DNA of 64,000 bases from Hysterangium stoloniferum (GCA_015178975.1 WHVD01000181.1:93352-157351); one strand, 5' to 3'. Counted from the first letter of the stretch, positions 22,063 through 34,050 are shown. Notes: generated by a model from the letters alone, not told the origin. Numbers and translations are program-made.

Positions 22063-22848
22063 TGTTACGACCATAAATCCCACCAGACTCTGGGTACTAA
22101 CTTATACGCACCCGCACCCTATACACACCCATTATCAGTTCACCGGAATTCCCACCAGACTCCATATGTCAGACTTGTCTACGTTCAACTTCGTTACATT
22201 GTGTTTCAGTCACCAGAAAACCCACTGGACTCCATCTCTGTCTATATCTGACCTCATCCCATGTGTCAGTCACCGGACCCCACTCAGAAAACCTGTCATC
22301 CCTCTAACAGAGCCCCGTTCCCATTTTAGTCAAATGACCTGTCACAATTCAGACTCAGCTCCCACTCCATTTCCCATTATCGTTTATGATTTGTCACTAT
22401 TCGGACTCCGCTCCATTACATCCCGTTCCTAACACCAATTTGGTGTTTACTATTCCTGTTTTATGTTTTGCTCATTTCGTTTCATCATTACTGGATTCGG
22501 TATGACATTCACTCCACAGTCTATTTAAACTGGCAGATGTTGTACATACAATCCAGTCAAAAAATTGCCTTAGATTCCCCCCAGTAATCTAATACATTGT
22601 CCACTCTAAACTCCTGCTTGAATTACACCGCTCGCACTAGTCGGAGCCTATGGGCTCTGGTGCATCTATCTCTCTTACCTATCTCGACTCACGACTCACA
22701 ACCCCCACCCGGACTCCCTGGGATTCCCGTCCACCTGCCTGAAATTGGACAACACGATCTAGTGAGGGCACAGCCTATAAGCTGAAGCCAAGTCCTACCG
22801 GATATCCCATGGGTTTCTCCGGAGACCCACCCTGTATGTATCCTAACA
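22063..22848. mobile_element. Solo LTR, family B, copy 1
   Basis: Runs from TGTTACGACC to TAACA with target duplication ATACC at 22058-22062 and 22849-22853. It splits the RNase H and reverse transcriptase parts of copia-2. It carries the shared LTR box (CCTATAAGCTGAAGCCAAG) near 22775-22793. Reverse copy at 23380-24173, third copy at 28284-30234. Confidence 0.9.
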
Positions 22849-22853
22849 ATACC

Positions 22854-23178
22854 ATTCTTGTTTCTTCCCAATGTTAATTTGAAGTTTCATGTTCCCTTCA
22901 AATATTTCAGTACTCTTTTTGTTGCCTCCCAATGTACTCGTCCCAGATTCTCCATAAATTGAGATAAAACAGATACTGAAAAAGCAATATCTGGTCTTGT
23001 ACCTATTGCAGCCCACATTAGCAAACCAATGGCTTCGTGATATGGAATATTCTTCATATTTTCGCACTCTCTTGGTGTAGTAGGGCATTGTTCTTTTGAT
23101 AATAATGGTTTGGGATCCATAGGTAATGTGACTGGGGCTGCATCTTGTAAATTGAATTGTTTGATAATTAAGTCGATA
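22854..23178 (-). pseudogene. copia-2 reverse transcriptase, C-terminal part
   Basis: The minus frame from 23178 reads I-D-L-I-I-K-Q-F-N-L-Q-D-A-A-P-V, then P-Y-H-E-A-I-G-L-L-M-W-A and T-R-P-D-I-A-F-S-V-S-V-L-S-Q-F and ends A-T-K-R-V-L-K-Y-L-K-G-T. This is the usual thumb and connection region before copia RNase H. Tc1-2 begins exactly at its upstream end, within the A-Y-I-D codons. Confidence 0.85.
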
Positions 23179-23379
23179 CAGTGGGTCAAAAAACTGCCCC
23201 AATGTTTGTGCATTTTAGAAAGATTGATATTGTGTGAAGGAATGACATCAGCAAAAACTCTGAATAATTCACATGATATACTAGAACATGTTGGCTATCT
23301 ACCAACTTAAAAAATCATGTGATTCCAATCAAAACCCATTGCTCAATAAATCAAACAAAATAATCACTCATCGGGGCAG

Positions 23380-24173
23380 TGTTAGGATACGTACAGGGTG
23401 GGTCTCTGGAGAAACCCACAGAATATCCAGTAGGACTTGGCTTCAGCTTATAGGCTGCACCCTCGCTAGATCATGTTGTCCAATTTCAGACAGGTGGATG
23501 GGAATCCCGGGGAGTCTGGGCGGGGGTCGTGGGTTGTGAGTCGAGACTGGTGAGAGAGATAGATATGCCGGAGCCTGTGGGCTCCAACTAGTGCGAGTGG
23601 TGTGAATCAAGTAGGGTTTTTAGAGTGGAAAATGTATTAGATTACTGGGGGGAATCTAAGCTAATTTTCTGACTGGATTGTATGTACAACATCTGCCAGT
23701 TTATATAGACCGTGGAGTGAATGACATACCAAATCCAGTAAAGACGAAACGAAACTAACAAAACATAAAACAGGAATAATAAACACCAAGTTTGGTGTTA
23801 GGAATGGGACGGAACAGAGTGGAGTCTGAATCGTGACAAGGCATAACCCATAATGGGAAACAGAGCAGGAGCGGAGTCCAAATTGTGACAGGTCATTTGA
23901 CTAAAACAGGAACGGGGCTCAATTAGAGTGGTGATGGGATTCTGAGCAGGGTCCGGTGACTGATGTGTGGGACGAAGACAGACATAGACAGAGACGGAGT
24001 CCGGGGGAAGTCTGGTGACTGATATGTGTTGTAATGAGGTTGAAACGTAACAAGTCTTGATGTACAGAGTCTGGGCGGGAAATCCTATAAACAGACATTT
24101 GGTGCGTGTAGGGTGTGGTGTGGTGGTGTACAGGTTAGTGCCTGGAGTCCGGTGGGATTGTCTGGTTGTAACA
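23380..24173. mobile_element. Solo LTR, family B, copy 2 (inverted)
   Basis: Begins TGTTAGGATACG and ends GTTGTAACA, the reverse of copy 1. Flanking pentamers are GGCAG (23375-23379) and GGTAG (24174-24178), a target duplication with one later change. It interrupts the inner binding-like motif of the Tc1-2 left repeat. Shared LTR box near 23438-23460. Confidence 0.85.
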
Positions 24174-24337
24174 GGTAGTTTTTTGACCCTCTATTATTTT
24201 CTCTGATTTTCAATGTTACACACCAGTATAAGGTAGGAGTGGGTCATGTGAATCATCAACATGTCATGTGACCTTATTTGTATCAATTTGGCATGTTGAA
24301 CTTTGTTCATTCATCTGCTTGACTCCTTACCACCAAT

Positions 24338-25349
24338 ATGAAATCCATCTCTGCTGAAATGCATTCTTCTGTTGTTTCTCTCCTCAATGAGGGGTATTCC
24401 CATCATCAAATTCAAGCTAGGACTGGCCTGGGGAAGGGTACTATTGGCAGGATCAGTAGAGAGGTAGAGAGGGATAAGGAAAATCATCCTGGTGGCTGTC
24501 CTTCCAAGCTTTCCCCTTATGATAAACAGTCAATTATCTGTCAAATCAGCTCTGGGAAGCTTGACAATGTTGTCCAAGGCACCCAATTCATAAATTCCAT
24601 CATATCTACCTCTGTCACTCCTCAGACTGTTAGGAATGTGTTGAAGGAAGCTGGCTTTAGGTCAGCAACAAAGAAGAAAGTCCCTATGCTCAAGGGGTCT
24701 CATCATCAGCAATGTCTAAAGTTTGCCCAATACCATGAAAATTGGACTATGGAAGACTGGAAGAGGGTGTTGTGGACTGATGAGACAAAAATCAATAGGA
24801 TTGGGTCAGATGGGAAGGTATATGTTTGGAAGCAACAAGGGGAACCAGTATTAGACAGGACCACCACACCAACTGTCAAACATGGAGGGGGGAATAACTT
24901 GATAGTTTGGGGGTGTATGGGCTGGAATGGGATGGGGAAGCTGATAGAGGTGCAAGGGAACATGGATGCAGTGCAGTATTGTGAGATTTTGGAGGAGGGA
25001 GTGGAGGAGAGCATTGAAAGTTTGGACATGGCTGAGGATAAGTGGTACTTCCAACAGGACAATGATCCAAAACATACCTCAAAAAGGACAGACCAGTGGT
25101 TTTCTGACAATAACATCATTCCCATGAAGTGGCCTGTCCAATCCCCTGATTTAAATCCCATTGAATATCTCTGGCAACACCTCAAGGCCAAACTCCAACA
25201 ATATGACATACCACCCAAAGGTGTACATGAATTATAGGACAGAGGAGTGGACTGAAATACCACCAGAGACATGCCAAAAGCTAATAGAAAGCATGCCTAG
25301 GAGGATACAGGCAGTTTTAAAGGCAAAGGGGGGTCATACAAAGTATTAG
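24338..25349 (+). pseudogene. Tc1-2 transposase (DD34E), nearly intact
   Basis: From ATG 24338 the frame is open for 299 codons. The N-terminal part has two helix-turn-helix-like stretches. The triad is visible as W-T-D-E-T-K-I-N-R, Q-Q-D-N-D-P-K-H-T-S and S-P-D-L-N-P-I-E-Y-L-W, with 34 residues between the second Asp and the Glu. G-G-G-x2-L-I-V-W-G-C-M lies between. A TAG at 25235, likely from a Trp TGG, and a nearby frame change interrupt the last 40 residues, which continue as I-P-P-E-T-C-Q-K-L-I-E-S-M-P-R-R and end at 25349. It is the best preserved transposase in the window. Confidence 0.9.
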
Positions 25350-25592
25350 ATTGTAAAATAATAAAGGGTCAAAAAACTGCCCCAATGAGTGATTATTTTG
25401 TTTGATTTATTGAGCAATGAGCTGTGATTGGAATCACATGATTTCTTAAGTTGGTAGATATCCAACATGTTATTGTATATCATGTGAATCTTTCAGAATT
25501 TTGTCTGATGTCATTCCTTCACAAAATATCAATATTTCTAAAACACACAAAAATTGGGGCAGTTTTTTGACCCACTGTGTATATGCAGTTTG

Positions 25593-26646
25593 TGTTACGT
25601 TCCCGAACAAAGCTCCATGGATAGTCCCGCAGAGGTTTCCGGTAACTATTCCGAACAGACACTTGCTTCCGGGAATAGTCCCACGGAGTCCCCGGGTAAT
25701 AGGTCCCGGAAAAGTTCCGGGGATTATTAGTACAAGGAACAGTGATATCAGAATAATTACCAGAAAGTCTGGTGAACGACTGAGATGGACTTGGCTTCAG
25801 CTTATAGGCTGCGCCCTCGTACGCTCATTTGGGTGTCCATATTTCAAGCTGATAGAATGCATACAGGAAGATATAGATTCCGGAGTTCCCGTGGGAGTTC
25901 CCGGAATCGAGCGTGCAGACAGACAAGAGGACTAGAGACTGTTCAAGGATCAAACTTGTTCGGGGGAAAACTAGTTCGAGATTGAAACTGGATTCTAAGT
26001 ACATGAATATAGCAGACTTATATAGACTGTGAAATGTAATAATACCAAATCTGGTATTAATGAGAGGCAGAACTATTAAACATAAAACGAAACAAGTAAA
26101 TACTAAACTGAGAATTAGGGACGGAATGGAACGGGAGTGGAGAACGAATCATGACAGATCATTTAACCATAACTGGAGCGGGGCTCAGTTAGAGGGGTTC
26201 TGGAAGTCCGGTCGGAGTCCGGTGACTTGGTGCACAAGATAGTGTCGGGTATAGACAGGTTTGATGTGCAGGAGGTCTGGTGGAGTCCGGTGGGTTTTCC
26301 AATGACTGGTGTGTGAGACGCAGAGACAGATAACAGGAGCGGGGTTCTATGCTCTGTTAGAGGGGTTCCAGGAGTCCGGTCGGAGTCCGGTGACTGGTAC
26401 ATAAGACACAGAGTGTCGGGTGTACATAGAGTGGAGTCCGGAGTCCGGTGGAGTCCGAGGACTGGTGTATGAGACACAGAGGGTTAGGTGCAGACAGGTG
26501 GGGTGCATACAGAGAGTCAGGCAAAAACAAGTTGACATGCGGGCTCCCGTGGGAACTCCGATTGTTACTATACAATATAGAGGGTCGGGAGCATGTAGGA
26601 CGGGGTCCGGGGGCCCGGAGGCCGGCGGGTTTTCCGGTTCCTGACA
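25593..26646. mobile_element. Solo LTR, family D
   Basis: From TGTTACGTTCCCG to CTGACA with target duplication GTTTG at 25588-25592 and 26647-26651. Only copy of this family seen. Rich in short AGTCCGG-type repeats in its right half. The shared LTR box (ACTTGGCTTCAGCTTATAGG) lies at about 25790-25809, in the reverse orientation relative to the TGTTACG end. Confidence 0.9.
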
Positions 26647-26651
26647 GTTTG

Positions 26652-27702
26652 CCTGAATGAGATTGTATGCACTTTTATATTATATTTGACCTCTATGTTC
26701 AGTAGCCAATGTAATTCTCCCATATCCTTCATTTTGAAATATAATTTGAATTACTCCTTCAATTGAATTATCCCTTTGTTCGTATTTGCAGTGAGGATGA
26801 GATCGTCCACAGCTACTGCAAGAATGACAATATTGTTCTCCACTCATTTGTATAATACAGCTGGATTGGAGAGTGAGCAAGTAAATACCATTTGATTCAT
26901 CACCTTGATGAGTAGTTTTTACCATTCTCTGCCCGATTGCTTTAAATCATATAGAGCCTTTTTCAATTTGAGTACTTTTGATGGTAGACCTTCAGGAAAT
27001 CCCAGTGGTTGGTGCATATACATTGTTTCTGTAAGCTTTGCATTTAAGTATGCATTGTTAACATCCATTTGCTCTATAGGCCAGCTGTTCTGGGCTGCTA
27101 TGCCTGTTATAAGCCTCAGTGAAGCTAGAAAAACAATGGGAGAAAACATCTCTTCATTGTCTGTCCCAAATACTTGTGTAAGGCCTTGGGCTACGAGTTG
27201 TGTCTTGTATGTGATAATGTTTCCATTCACATCATGTTTTATTCTTAGCATCAATTTACAGCCAACTATATTGACTCCCTCGGGTTTGTCAATGAGTTCC
27301 CAGGTACCCAAATGATGTAAGGCCTTCAATTCCTTTAGAAATGCTGGTTTCCATAATGGCCAATTGTCTCATCTTATGTATAGCTTCTTCCACTGTAGCT
27401 GGTACACCTTCTTGAAGGTTTGCAACCATCCCTATTATTTCCAATCTCCCATTGTCCATCTTATCTATAAAGTCCATCCACTCCAATGGGCTATATGTGT
27501 CTGTATACGAGGTGTTTTTATCAACCGTAATTGGTGGCTCACTTGGACCATCTTCCCATAAAATTGAATCTTCATCAAAACTGTTTTCGTCTTCTAAAAT
27601 AACACATATAGCTTTTCCGAGTTCTTCTGATACTTGCAGTCCTGGAGAGAATTTGACTTGAGTAGAGCCTGCAGTTCCTTCCCCTTGACTGAGATGGCAC
27701 AT
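26652..27702 (-). pseudogene. copia-2 reverse transcriptase, N-terminal part and linker
   Basis: On the minus strand the first part (27702-27300) is the acidic linker ending A-T-V-E-E-A-I-H-K-M. Next come T-W-E-L-I-D-K-P, V-G-C-K-L-M-L-R-I-K and D-V-N-N-A-Y-L-N-A-K-L, the N-terminal copia reverse transcriptase blocks. A frame change near 26930 leads to A-V-A-V-D-D-L-I-L-T, the catalytic Asp-Asp motif, and G-E-L-H-W-L-L-N-I-E-V-K. A second frame change near 27330 precedes T-W-E-L. It is not translatable as one protein. Confidence 0.85.
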
Positions 27703-28283
27703 ATAATCAGATGGAAATCTGGTTCTTGTACTTCATCTCAGTTGTTCTTGAGGCAAGGATTCTGTATGTAATCAGTGTGCACACGAAATCAGCAACTTCG
27801 CAATACGCGAGAACATTACATCAGCATATGCTACAATGGAAAGTAGTAGAAACTCCTGGAATATTCCAGCAGATTCCAGGTAAAATAGCTAAAAATAGGT
27901 TAAACAAGTAGCTAGAACATTCTCCCATGTCTCAGATTTACTGTATATAAGGAGCTCTGCTCCACCACTGAGATATAACTTATTTTAACCCATTTACTAC
28001 ACCACATCAGTGTGCCACTGCATCAGCAGTTATATTCCACCCCTAGTTGGGCTGTTGGACAAATATATGCAAACACTTAGTCACCTCTAGTTGAGCTGCT
28101 GAGCTAAGCTAACTCAGGATCCATTGTCACCTCTAGTTGAGCTTCTGATATAATAATACTACCCCCTTGTCACCTCTTAGTTGAGTAGCTGACTATCCTT
28201 TATTACATACTTATCCACCTCTAGTTGAGTTGTTGGTTATCAATTAAAGTAATAAATATTTTAGGTTATATTGAGATTAGGAA
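27703..28283. other. No gene recognised; LTR-like stretch with TATA motif
   Basis: Contains CTGTATATAAGG near 27941, followed by a TCTGCTCCACCACTG region, which looks like an LTR promoter. I could not define its ends. The tandem motif at 28029-28235 lies within it, and the sequence appears to resume after the LTR B copy at 30235. Confidence 0.35.
28029..28235 (+). repeat. Degenerate tandem motif, five copies
   Basis: CACCTCTAGTTGAGCTGCTGA-type units occur near 28029, 28081, 28127, 28169 and 28212 with spacing of 42-52 bp. Each 20-bp core is well kept while the sequence between is not. It may be a set of binding sites in an LTR. Confidence 0.6.
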
Positions 28284-28504
28284 TGTTACGACCAGAAATC
28301 CCGCTGGACTCCAGGCACTAACTTATACGCACTCGCGCCCTATACGCATCCGTTATCAGTTCACTGGAATTCCCACCGGACTCCGTACATCAGACTCATC
28401 TACATCCGTCTTTGTTACGTTGTGTTTCAGTCACTGGAAAACCCACCAGACTCCGTCTCTGTCTAATTCCAACCTCGTCCTGCGTGTCAGTCACTGGACC
28501 CTGC

Positions 28505-29635
28505 TGTTAAGAGCAGAAACTGACAGATGTCGGCTGGCCGACAGGGACCGAACGGAAGGACTTGGCTTCAGCTTATGTGCTGTGCCCTCACAAGTTACCG
28601 TTGGGTGTCCTTAAATTTTGGGCGGGCAAAAACTAGTCCTGTCAAGTAAACCTCTCGGTAAACTACCGATCGGAAACCGAAGGATAAGTCGAGGGTTGGG
28701 CTGAGGGGTCGGAGACCAAGAGTTGGAGACTGAGAGAGTTGGAGACTGAGAGAGTCGGAGACTGAGAGAGTCGGAGACTGAGAGAGTCGGAGACTGAGAG
28801 AGTCGGAGACTGAGAGAGTCGGAGACTGAGAGAGTCGGAGACTGAGAGAGTCGGAGACTGAGAGAGTCGGAGACTGAGAGAGTCGGAGACTGAGAGAGTC
28901 GGAGACTGAGAGAGTCGGAGACTGAGAGAGTCGGAGACTGAGAGAGTCGGAGACTGAGAGCGTCGGAGACTGAGAGAGTTGGAGACTGAGAGAGTTGGAG
29001 ACTGAGAGAGTCAGAGACTGACAGTCAGAGATTAGAGGTTGAAGTCGTAAATGTAGGTTGAATCGTAAATCGGATGGAGTCGGAATGTGGTGGTCGTGAA
29101 TAGATAATGGAGTTGGAAATTAGAGGGGTATCTAAGTTGATCTAAGTTGATATTATAAGTTGATATTCTAAGTTGATATTCTGATTGTCCAATAACTACA
29201 TTACAGTGGGTCTTATATACGAGTTATCGGCGTCTAGAAACTACTAACTAAGGGAAGAGCGGAAACACTATTTGACGAATAGACTTGACTAGAAACCGGA
29301 AAGTTACGATAAGATCGGAAGCCAAGATTTAGCTGAGAGTGGGGTTACGAGAAAAGGGAATAGTCCATGGGCTACAAGTATATATGGGCATATGTGAAAC
29401 ATAGAGTAAAACGGATCATCATAATGAAAAGGGATGTATCAAAGCATAACCAGATGGTACGAGTATATTTTGACAGGGGTGTAAATGGGGTTTGATTGCC
29501 GTGAAGGTATACATCAGCGTCAGTGTTCCGAACGTTGCCGAAATGATGACTTGATCAATAACTTGGAACATCGATAGATGGTAGTATTCTCGGAGACCAT
29601 CGGGTTGTGACATGGGTTACAACACGGTCGTAACA
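28505..29635. mobile_element. Solo LTR, family C, copy 1, nested in LTR B
   Basis: Begins TGTTAAGAGC and ends GGTCGTAACA, target duplication CCTGC at 28500-28504 and 29636-29640. It is 1131 bp, enlarged by the minisatellite at 28711-29020 that the other C copies (41190-41604 and 48304-49014) lack. Shared LTR box near 28559-28578. Confidence 0.9.
28711..29020 (+). repeat. 16-bp minisatellite, about 19 units
   Basis: Unit AGTCGGAGACTGAGAG, nearly identical in the centre and variant (TTGG, TCAG) at both edges, the pattern expected from recent expansion by slippage or unequal exchange. There are no spacers. It lies inside LTR C. Confidence 0.95.
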
Positions 29636-30234
29636 CCTGCTCAGTAAAACCTGTCACCTCTCTAACAGAGCCCCATTCCCATTTTAGTCAAATGACCTGT
29701 CACTATTCGGACTCCACTCCCGCTCTGTTTCCCATTATGGTTTATGACTTGTCACTATTCAGACTCCGCTCCATTTCGTCCCATTCCTAACACCAATTTG
29801 GTGTTTACTATTCCCGTTTTATGTTTCACTTGCTTTGTTTCATTATTACTGGATTCGGTATGACATTTACTCCACAGTTTATTTAAACTGGCAGATATTG
29901 TACATACAATCCAGTCAGAAAATCAGCTTAGAATCCCCCAGTAATCTAATACATTTTCCGCTCTAAAACCCTACTTGAATCACACCGCTCGCACTAGTCA
30001 GAGCCCACGGGCTCCGGCATATCTATCTCTCTCACCAGTCTCGACTCACGACCCACAACCTCTGACTTTCGACCCCTCGACCCACGACCCCCACCTGGAC
30101 TCCCCGGGATTCCCATCTGCCTGTCTGAAATTGGACTCAACGATCTAGCAAGGGCGCAGCCTATAAGCTGAAGCCAAGTCCTACCGGATATTCCACAGGT
30201 TTCTCCGGAGACCTGCCCTGTACGTATCCTAACA

Positions 30235-30978
30235 AGGAATACATTTCTAATTTCTACCCGGTTTTTGGCATAAATAAATACTGAGAATATTCTTGCAAGA
30301 TCCTTAAGACTACATTAAGATCCTGATAAGTTAGTATCACAGTAGACCCTGTAGGTTAGTGTAAATAAAGCATATATTAGCCAAATAGTGTTTTATTCTA
30401 TATCTAATCTTCTGACCTGTTTATAAATATTTTTACTATTTGATAAATAGTATAAAATATATATAAACTAGCTAGAAATGAATTCAATTCTAGTTTCAGA
30501 ATCAGTGAATTGTTATTCATATTTTAGTACTTGTTTTCACAGAAAAAGAATAGCTTGCAAAAGCAGCTCTCAAAACCTTCTTTGCGAAGTAGGGTGCATA
30601 TATTCAAGTAAACTCTTGACTTCAGGGGCTCTAAGTCTGTTCAGGCTGCCACTGATTAATATCAAATACTTAAATTATTTTACCTTGCAGTGAATTGAAT
30701 ATTTGCACATTTTGATAGATCACTGGACTCCTTTTTCAGAAGATAGTATTAAAATAAGGCTAATACATCACAAAGCACTTTGTACACATGATGATGTGCT
30801 GCAAATCCTCCACGTCCTACTCGGTGGGGATCATGTCATGCCCAAGGTTGACTACCAGTATATGTACATCCGAATGTTGGAGGAATCTCTTAACAGAGTC
30901 ACACCAAATCTATTGTTTGCGTACTTTACTCTAAGTGGCCAGTTGAAGTGAAATCAGAGGAGGCTCAATAAAATAGTT
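30235..30978. other. AT-rich leader before the gypsy gag; no gene recognised
   Basis: Contains several TATA-like runs (near 30440-30470) and short frames at 30478-30693 and 30703-30951 without known domains. By position it may be the rest of an LTR and the leader of the gypsy unit. No primer-binding site was identified. Confidence 0.3.
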
Positions 30979-33900
30979 TTGGAGGTGCTTTACCCTTATA
31001 ATAATTCGATTCAAGTGCCCAATTCACCCATCTCCATGACTAATTCATTTGTTCGCAACCTAAATGGGTCTCCTGATACTCGTTTCCTCCATTCGCTCAA
31101 TCATCCTGTCGTTTTGCAAGACTTCCCATTGGATACGAGGATGCAAGTTATAGATTGCTTTCAGGAAAAGGGGATTGAAGTCTGCACTCCCTTCCATCAG
31201 CCTCAGCCACATCAGCCTTTGAATATGATCGAAATTGAGAGAGGAAGTGTGATGGAACCCAGCCCTATGCCCCACCAGGGGATTCATCGCTCTCCCATTG
31301 TGTTCAAAAGAATTTTGGATAATCCCAACTTCGGTGATGAACAACCCGCGATTAGGAATTGATCAGTCGCCAACAGGGGTTGACCGTCCTTCTCTACCAC
31401 ATTCACCGAGGGTATAGCTGGTCAGGTTGCTGGGTGAGGATTGCTGAATCCAGATGATCCCCACCATTCCCTGCCGATCTCCTTGAATCCCTTTCTGCCA
31501 CCAGGAGGACCCCCTCGCAGTTCATCCAGGAGTTCTAATAATTCAGACTATGGAGGGAATTCGGGATGTGGGGGGCATCATGGTGGAGTACCTAACTCCC
31601 CCTTTCGAACTCCGATGCAGTCTCGAGCCAGCGCATTTATCGATGACTTACCTAAGGATAAGAAGATTGCGCTTAACACCAACGATATCAAGATAAAATG
31701 GTCTGACCTTCCTGAATACAATGGAACTCAATCCAAGGCTTTGGACTACATCATGGATATCATGAGTCTCTTGGAGATATCAGACTCCATGAGCATGTTG
31801 TTAGGAGTCGCTCTGCCAAGATGACTCACCAGCAATGCCAAGGTCTGGTGGAGCACCCTGGACCGTGAACATCACACTGAATTCAGTTGATCTCATGGAT
31901 CGTTCCTTTGGGGCATCATAGAGGGATTACTTGGAACTCGTTGGCGCGAATCCTTAGCCTTAGAATGGGAAGCCATGAAATTTCGACAAGCCGGCCACGA
32001 TCGTGAGACACCTGTTCACTACATTCAACGGAGAATTAAACTTTATCGATTCTTGTATGGGTTCCACCAAAATTGAAAGGATGAAATGTGCAGACTCATC
32101 CTAATGCTGCTCACGGAATGGCTTTACCTTCTACAAGGACAACCCATGACGACATCATGAGCTTGCAGACTTATGCTAACAATATACAAGAGGCTCTGAT
32201 TAATGCTTGGGTCCAAACACATTGAGAGCATTATCGGTTTCAGAAGCCCAGAGCCATGATCACTGAACAGGAAGAGTCAGATCCCTGGCATGAGGAAGAA
32301 CACTCTAGAGGAATTGACCCCACTAATTGTGGTCATGTCCTTCTCAGCAAAACCGAAGATAAAACTGTCCCTAGGAGATCTAATGTGAAACAGGGTAAGA
32401 AACACAGCAAATTCTTTTTCGAGCGAAGCAACAAGAAAAGTGTCGCTAAACCCCCGAAGGGGTGCTGGATTTGCAGGAGTTTGGAGCATTTGAAGATCAA
32501 CTGCCCTCATGTGGGTAGGATGTCACATTATGTCTCTATTAACAAATGCTCCACACAGAATCCAACTGAGTAGGCGGAGGATCAGAGGGCTTATGAAACA
32601 GTTTATGGATTAAGCATACAGCGACAAGTACATAGTGTTGATGAGGAATCAATTTTCATTTCTGTCTACCTTCCTGAATCAGAGGACGATGTTGTTTTAG
32701 ATGCGAGTTCACCTTCAAATGAGAATGAAGTGTCGCAAGTCTATGTCTCTATATCAGACTGTGATTTCCTTGAGAAAGGAGACTGGCTGGATGCTCATTG
32801 TCAGAACTGGAAAGGTCTGACTAAGACAGAAGCTCCTAACATTGAGGAAATCGTCGCTGACGAAGTATTTGTGAACTGATCTAAGGAAATAAGTCAGACC
32901 TACATCATAGAAGACCCCTCTGAGTTAGAGGGATCAGAGGAGGAGAACTTCCCCTTCAACCCAGGACAGTTACCCACCCTAATTCCTTGTGAGGAGTCAG
33001 ACTCTGAAGTGGACGACTCTGTTCTGAATGCTACACCCGAGGTACCTTACAGTAGATGCGTCAGGAGGGATGTCAAACTGGCCACAAGAAAGGAAAGCAA
33101 AAGACCCAGGGTCCAATACCCTCAATCCAGTCAGCTTATGAAGGAGGATTCGACCATCATTTACTGCAGAAGGGATCCCTGGGTGGATACTTGTAAGGGC
33201 AACCCTAATAGTGGGTATCACACTAGTAGAGGAAATCCAAAGAGAAACGTCTAAGGAAACTCTACTAGGTGTGACACATCAGCTATACAGTATGCAACAT
33301 ATTTTCCCATGCCTTAAGCGCCCTCATACATCAGTTCAATGTACCCTATAAAGAATAAGGTGTCCTGTAATGGGGAGGTAATAAAATGAATAGACAATAG
33401 AGCATAATCTAATCTGTGGAATATAAAGTGTGAATGACTTTTCCCCTTACAATACTCCAGTATTGGGATCTCGGCATTACACGTCTACAGATGTGTAGGG
33501 AACTCAGAAGCATCTAGTCCTATTAAAATCAGGCTGCATGCTGGGGCTGACCTCGGAGGATGCATATAAGGAACTAGAGAACCACCCCAAGCTCAAGCAG
33601 AGACTCATGTTGTGCTTCGTTCAGCTTACTGGTAATGCTAAGGTCTTAGGATACGTCAATGTCCCCATTTACCTTGAAGACAACACAGGTATGCTCCTTA
33701 AATTTACTGCTGAAACGTACATTGTCTGAGGCATGACCATACCGATTCTTCTTGGGAAGGACTTTCACATGAACTATGAGATCGAGACACTACAAGACCA
33801 GCCATTGGGGTCTAGATTGATTCTACCAGGGAGGGTGGGGTCTATCCCAGCCAGTTCCTCCAAGGAGCCACAGCCTTTAGCCTTCTCGATTGGCAAGATC

Positions 33901-34050
33901 CCCCTTGAGGAACTAGCCAATGGCTCACCTGGATTGACTTCCAAACCAGACAAAGGGGTGCGTACTGAAAGGGTCGCATCCCAGACCTCCTTCCCAACAT
34001 GGGCCCCAGGAACGAACCTACCCGATGGGGCCCATCGATTTCTCATCTGA
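30979..34050 (+). pseudogene. Gypsy-like gag and protease with many C-to-T stops
   Basis: One frame from 30979 and, after a frameshift near 32060, a second to 33254 encode a long Gag. It shows I-K-W-S-D-L-P-E-Y-N-G-T, S-N-A-K-V-W-W-S-T-L and the zinc knuckle C-W-I-C-R-S-L-E-H-L-K-I-N-C (32463-32504), then an acidic linker. A protease-like part follows (from about 33520) with L-L-K-S-G-C-M-L-G, where a catalytic D-S-G would be expected, and I-P-I-L-L-G-K-D-F. Stops at 31360, 31381, 31435, 31822, 32223, 32571, 32877, 33252 and 33727 are all one C-to-T change from CGA, CAG or CAA. No reverse transcriptase, RNase H or integrase follows. Confidence 0.7.

Larger units (their letters stand above)
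23179..25577 (+). mobile_element. Tc1/mariner transposon Tc1-2
   Basis: Ends CAGTGGGTCAAAAAACTGCCCC and its complement. TA precedes the left end (23177-23178); the right end is followed by TGTA, a TA with two extra bases. Inverted repeats are about 210 bp. The outer motif recurs in opposite orientation at the inner end of each repeat (near 24179 and 25366), an IR/DR-like layout. A solo LTR B lies inside the left repeat. It inserted in the reverse transcriptase of copia-2. The encoded transposase is nearly complete. Confidence 0.9.
21577..27702 (-). mobile_element. Ty1/copia retrotransposon relic (copia-2) with nested insertions
   Basis: On the minus strand, from 27702 downward, lie an integrase-RT linker, reverse transcriptase and RNase H in copia order. 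The element is interrupted by a solo LTR D (25593-26646), a Tc1-2 transposon (23179-25577) carrying a solo LTR B (23380-24173), and another solo LTR B (22063-22848). Removing them restores continuous protein homology. gag, protease and most of integrase are absent, and I cannot identify the element's own LTRs with confidence. Confidence 0.85.
28284..30234. mobile_element. Solo LTR, family B, copy 3, carrying LTR C
   Basis: Begins TGTTACGACC and ends CCTAACA, target duplication AGGAA at 28279-28283 and 30235-30239. LTR C is inserted after about 220 bp. Without it the length is near 815 bp, as for the other B copies. Shared LTR box near 30157-30175. Confidence 0.9.

Noticed and set aside
24706..25272. 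188-codon minus-strand frame
   Set aside because: Shadow of the Tc1-2 transposase, which has clear catalytic motifs on the plus strand.
28711..29020. Regular short repeats resembling a CRISPR array
   Set aside because: The 16-bp units are head to tail with no spacers, and the genome is fungal.
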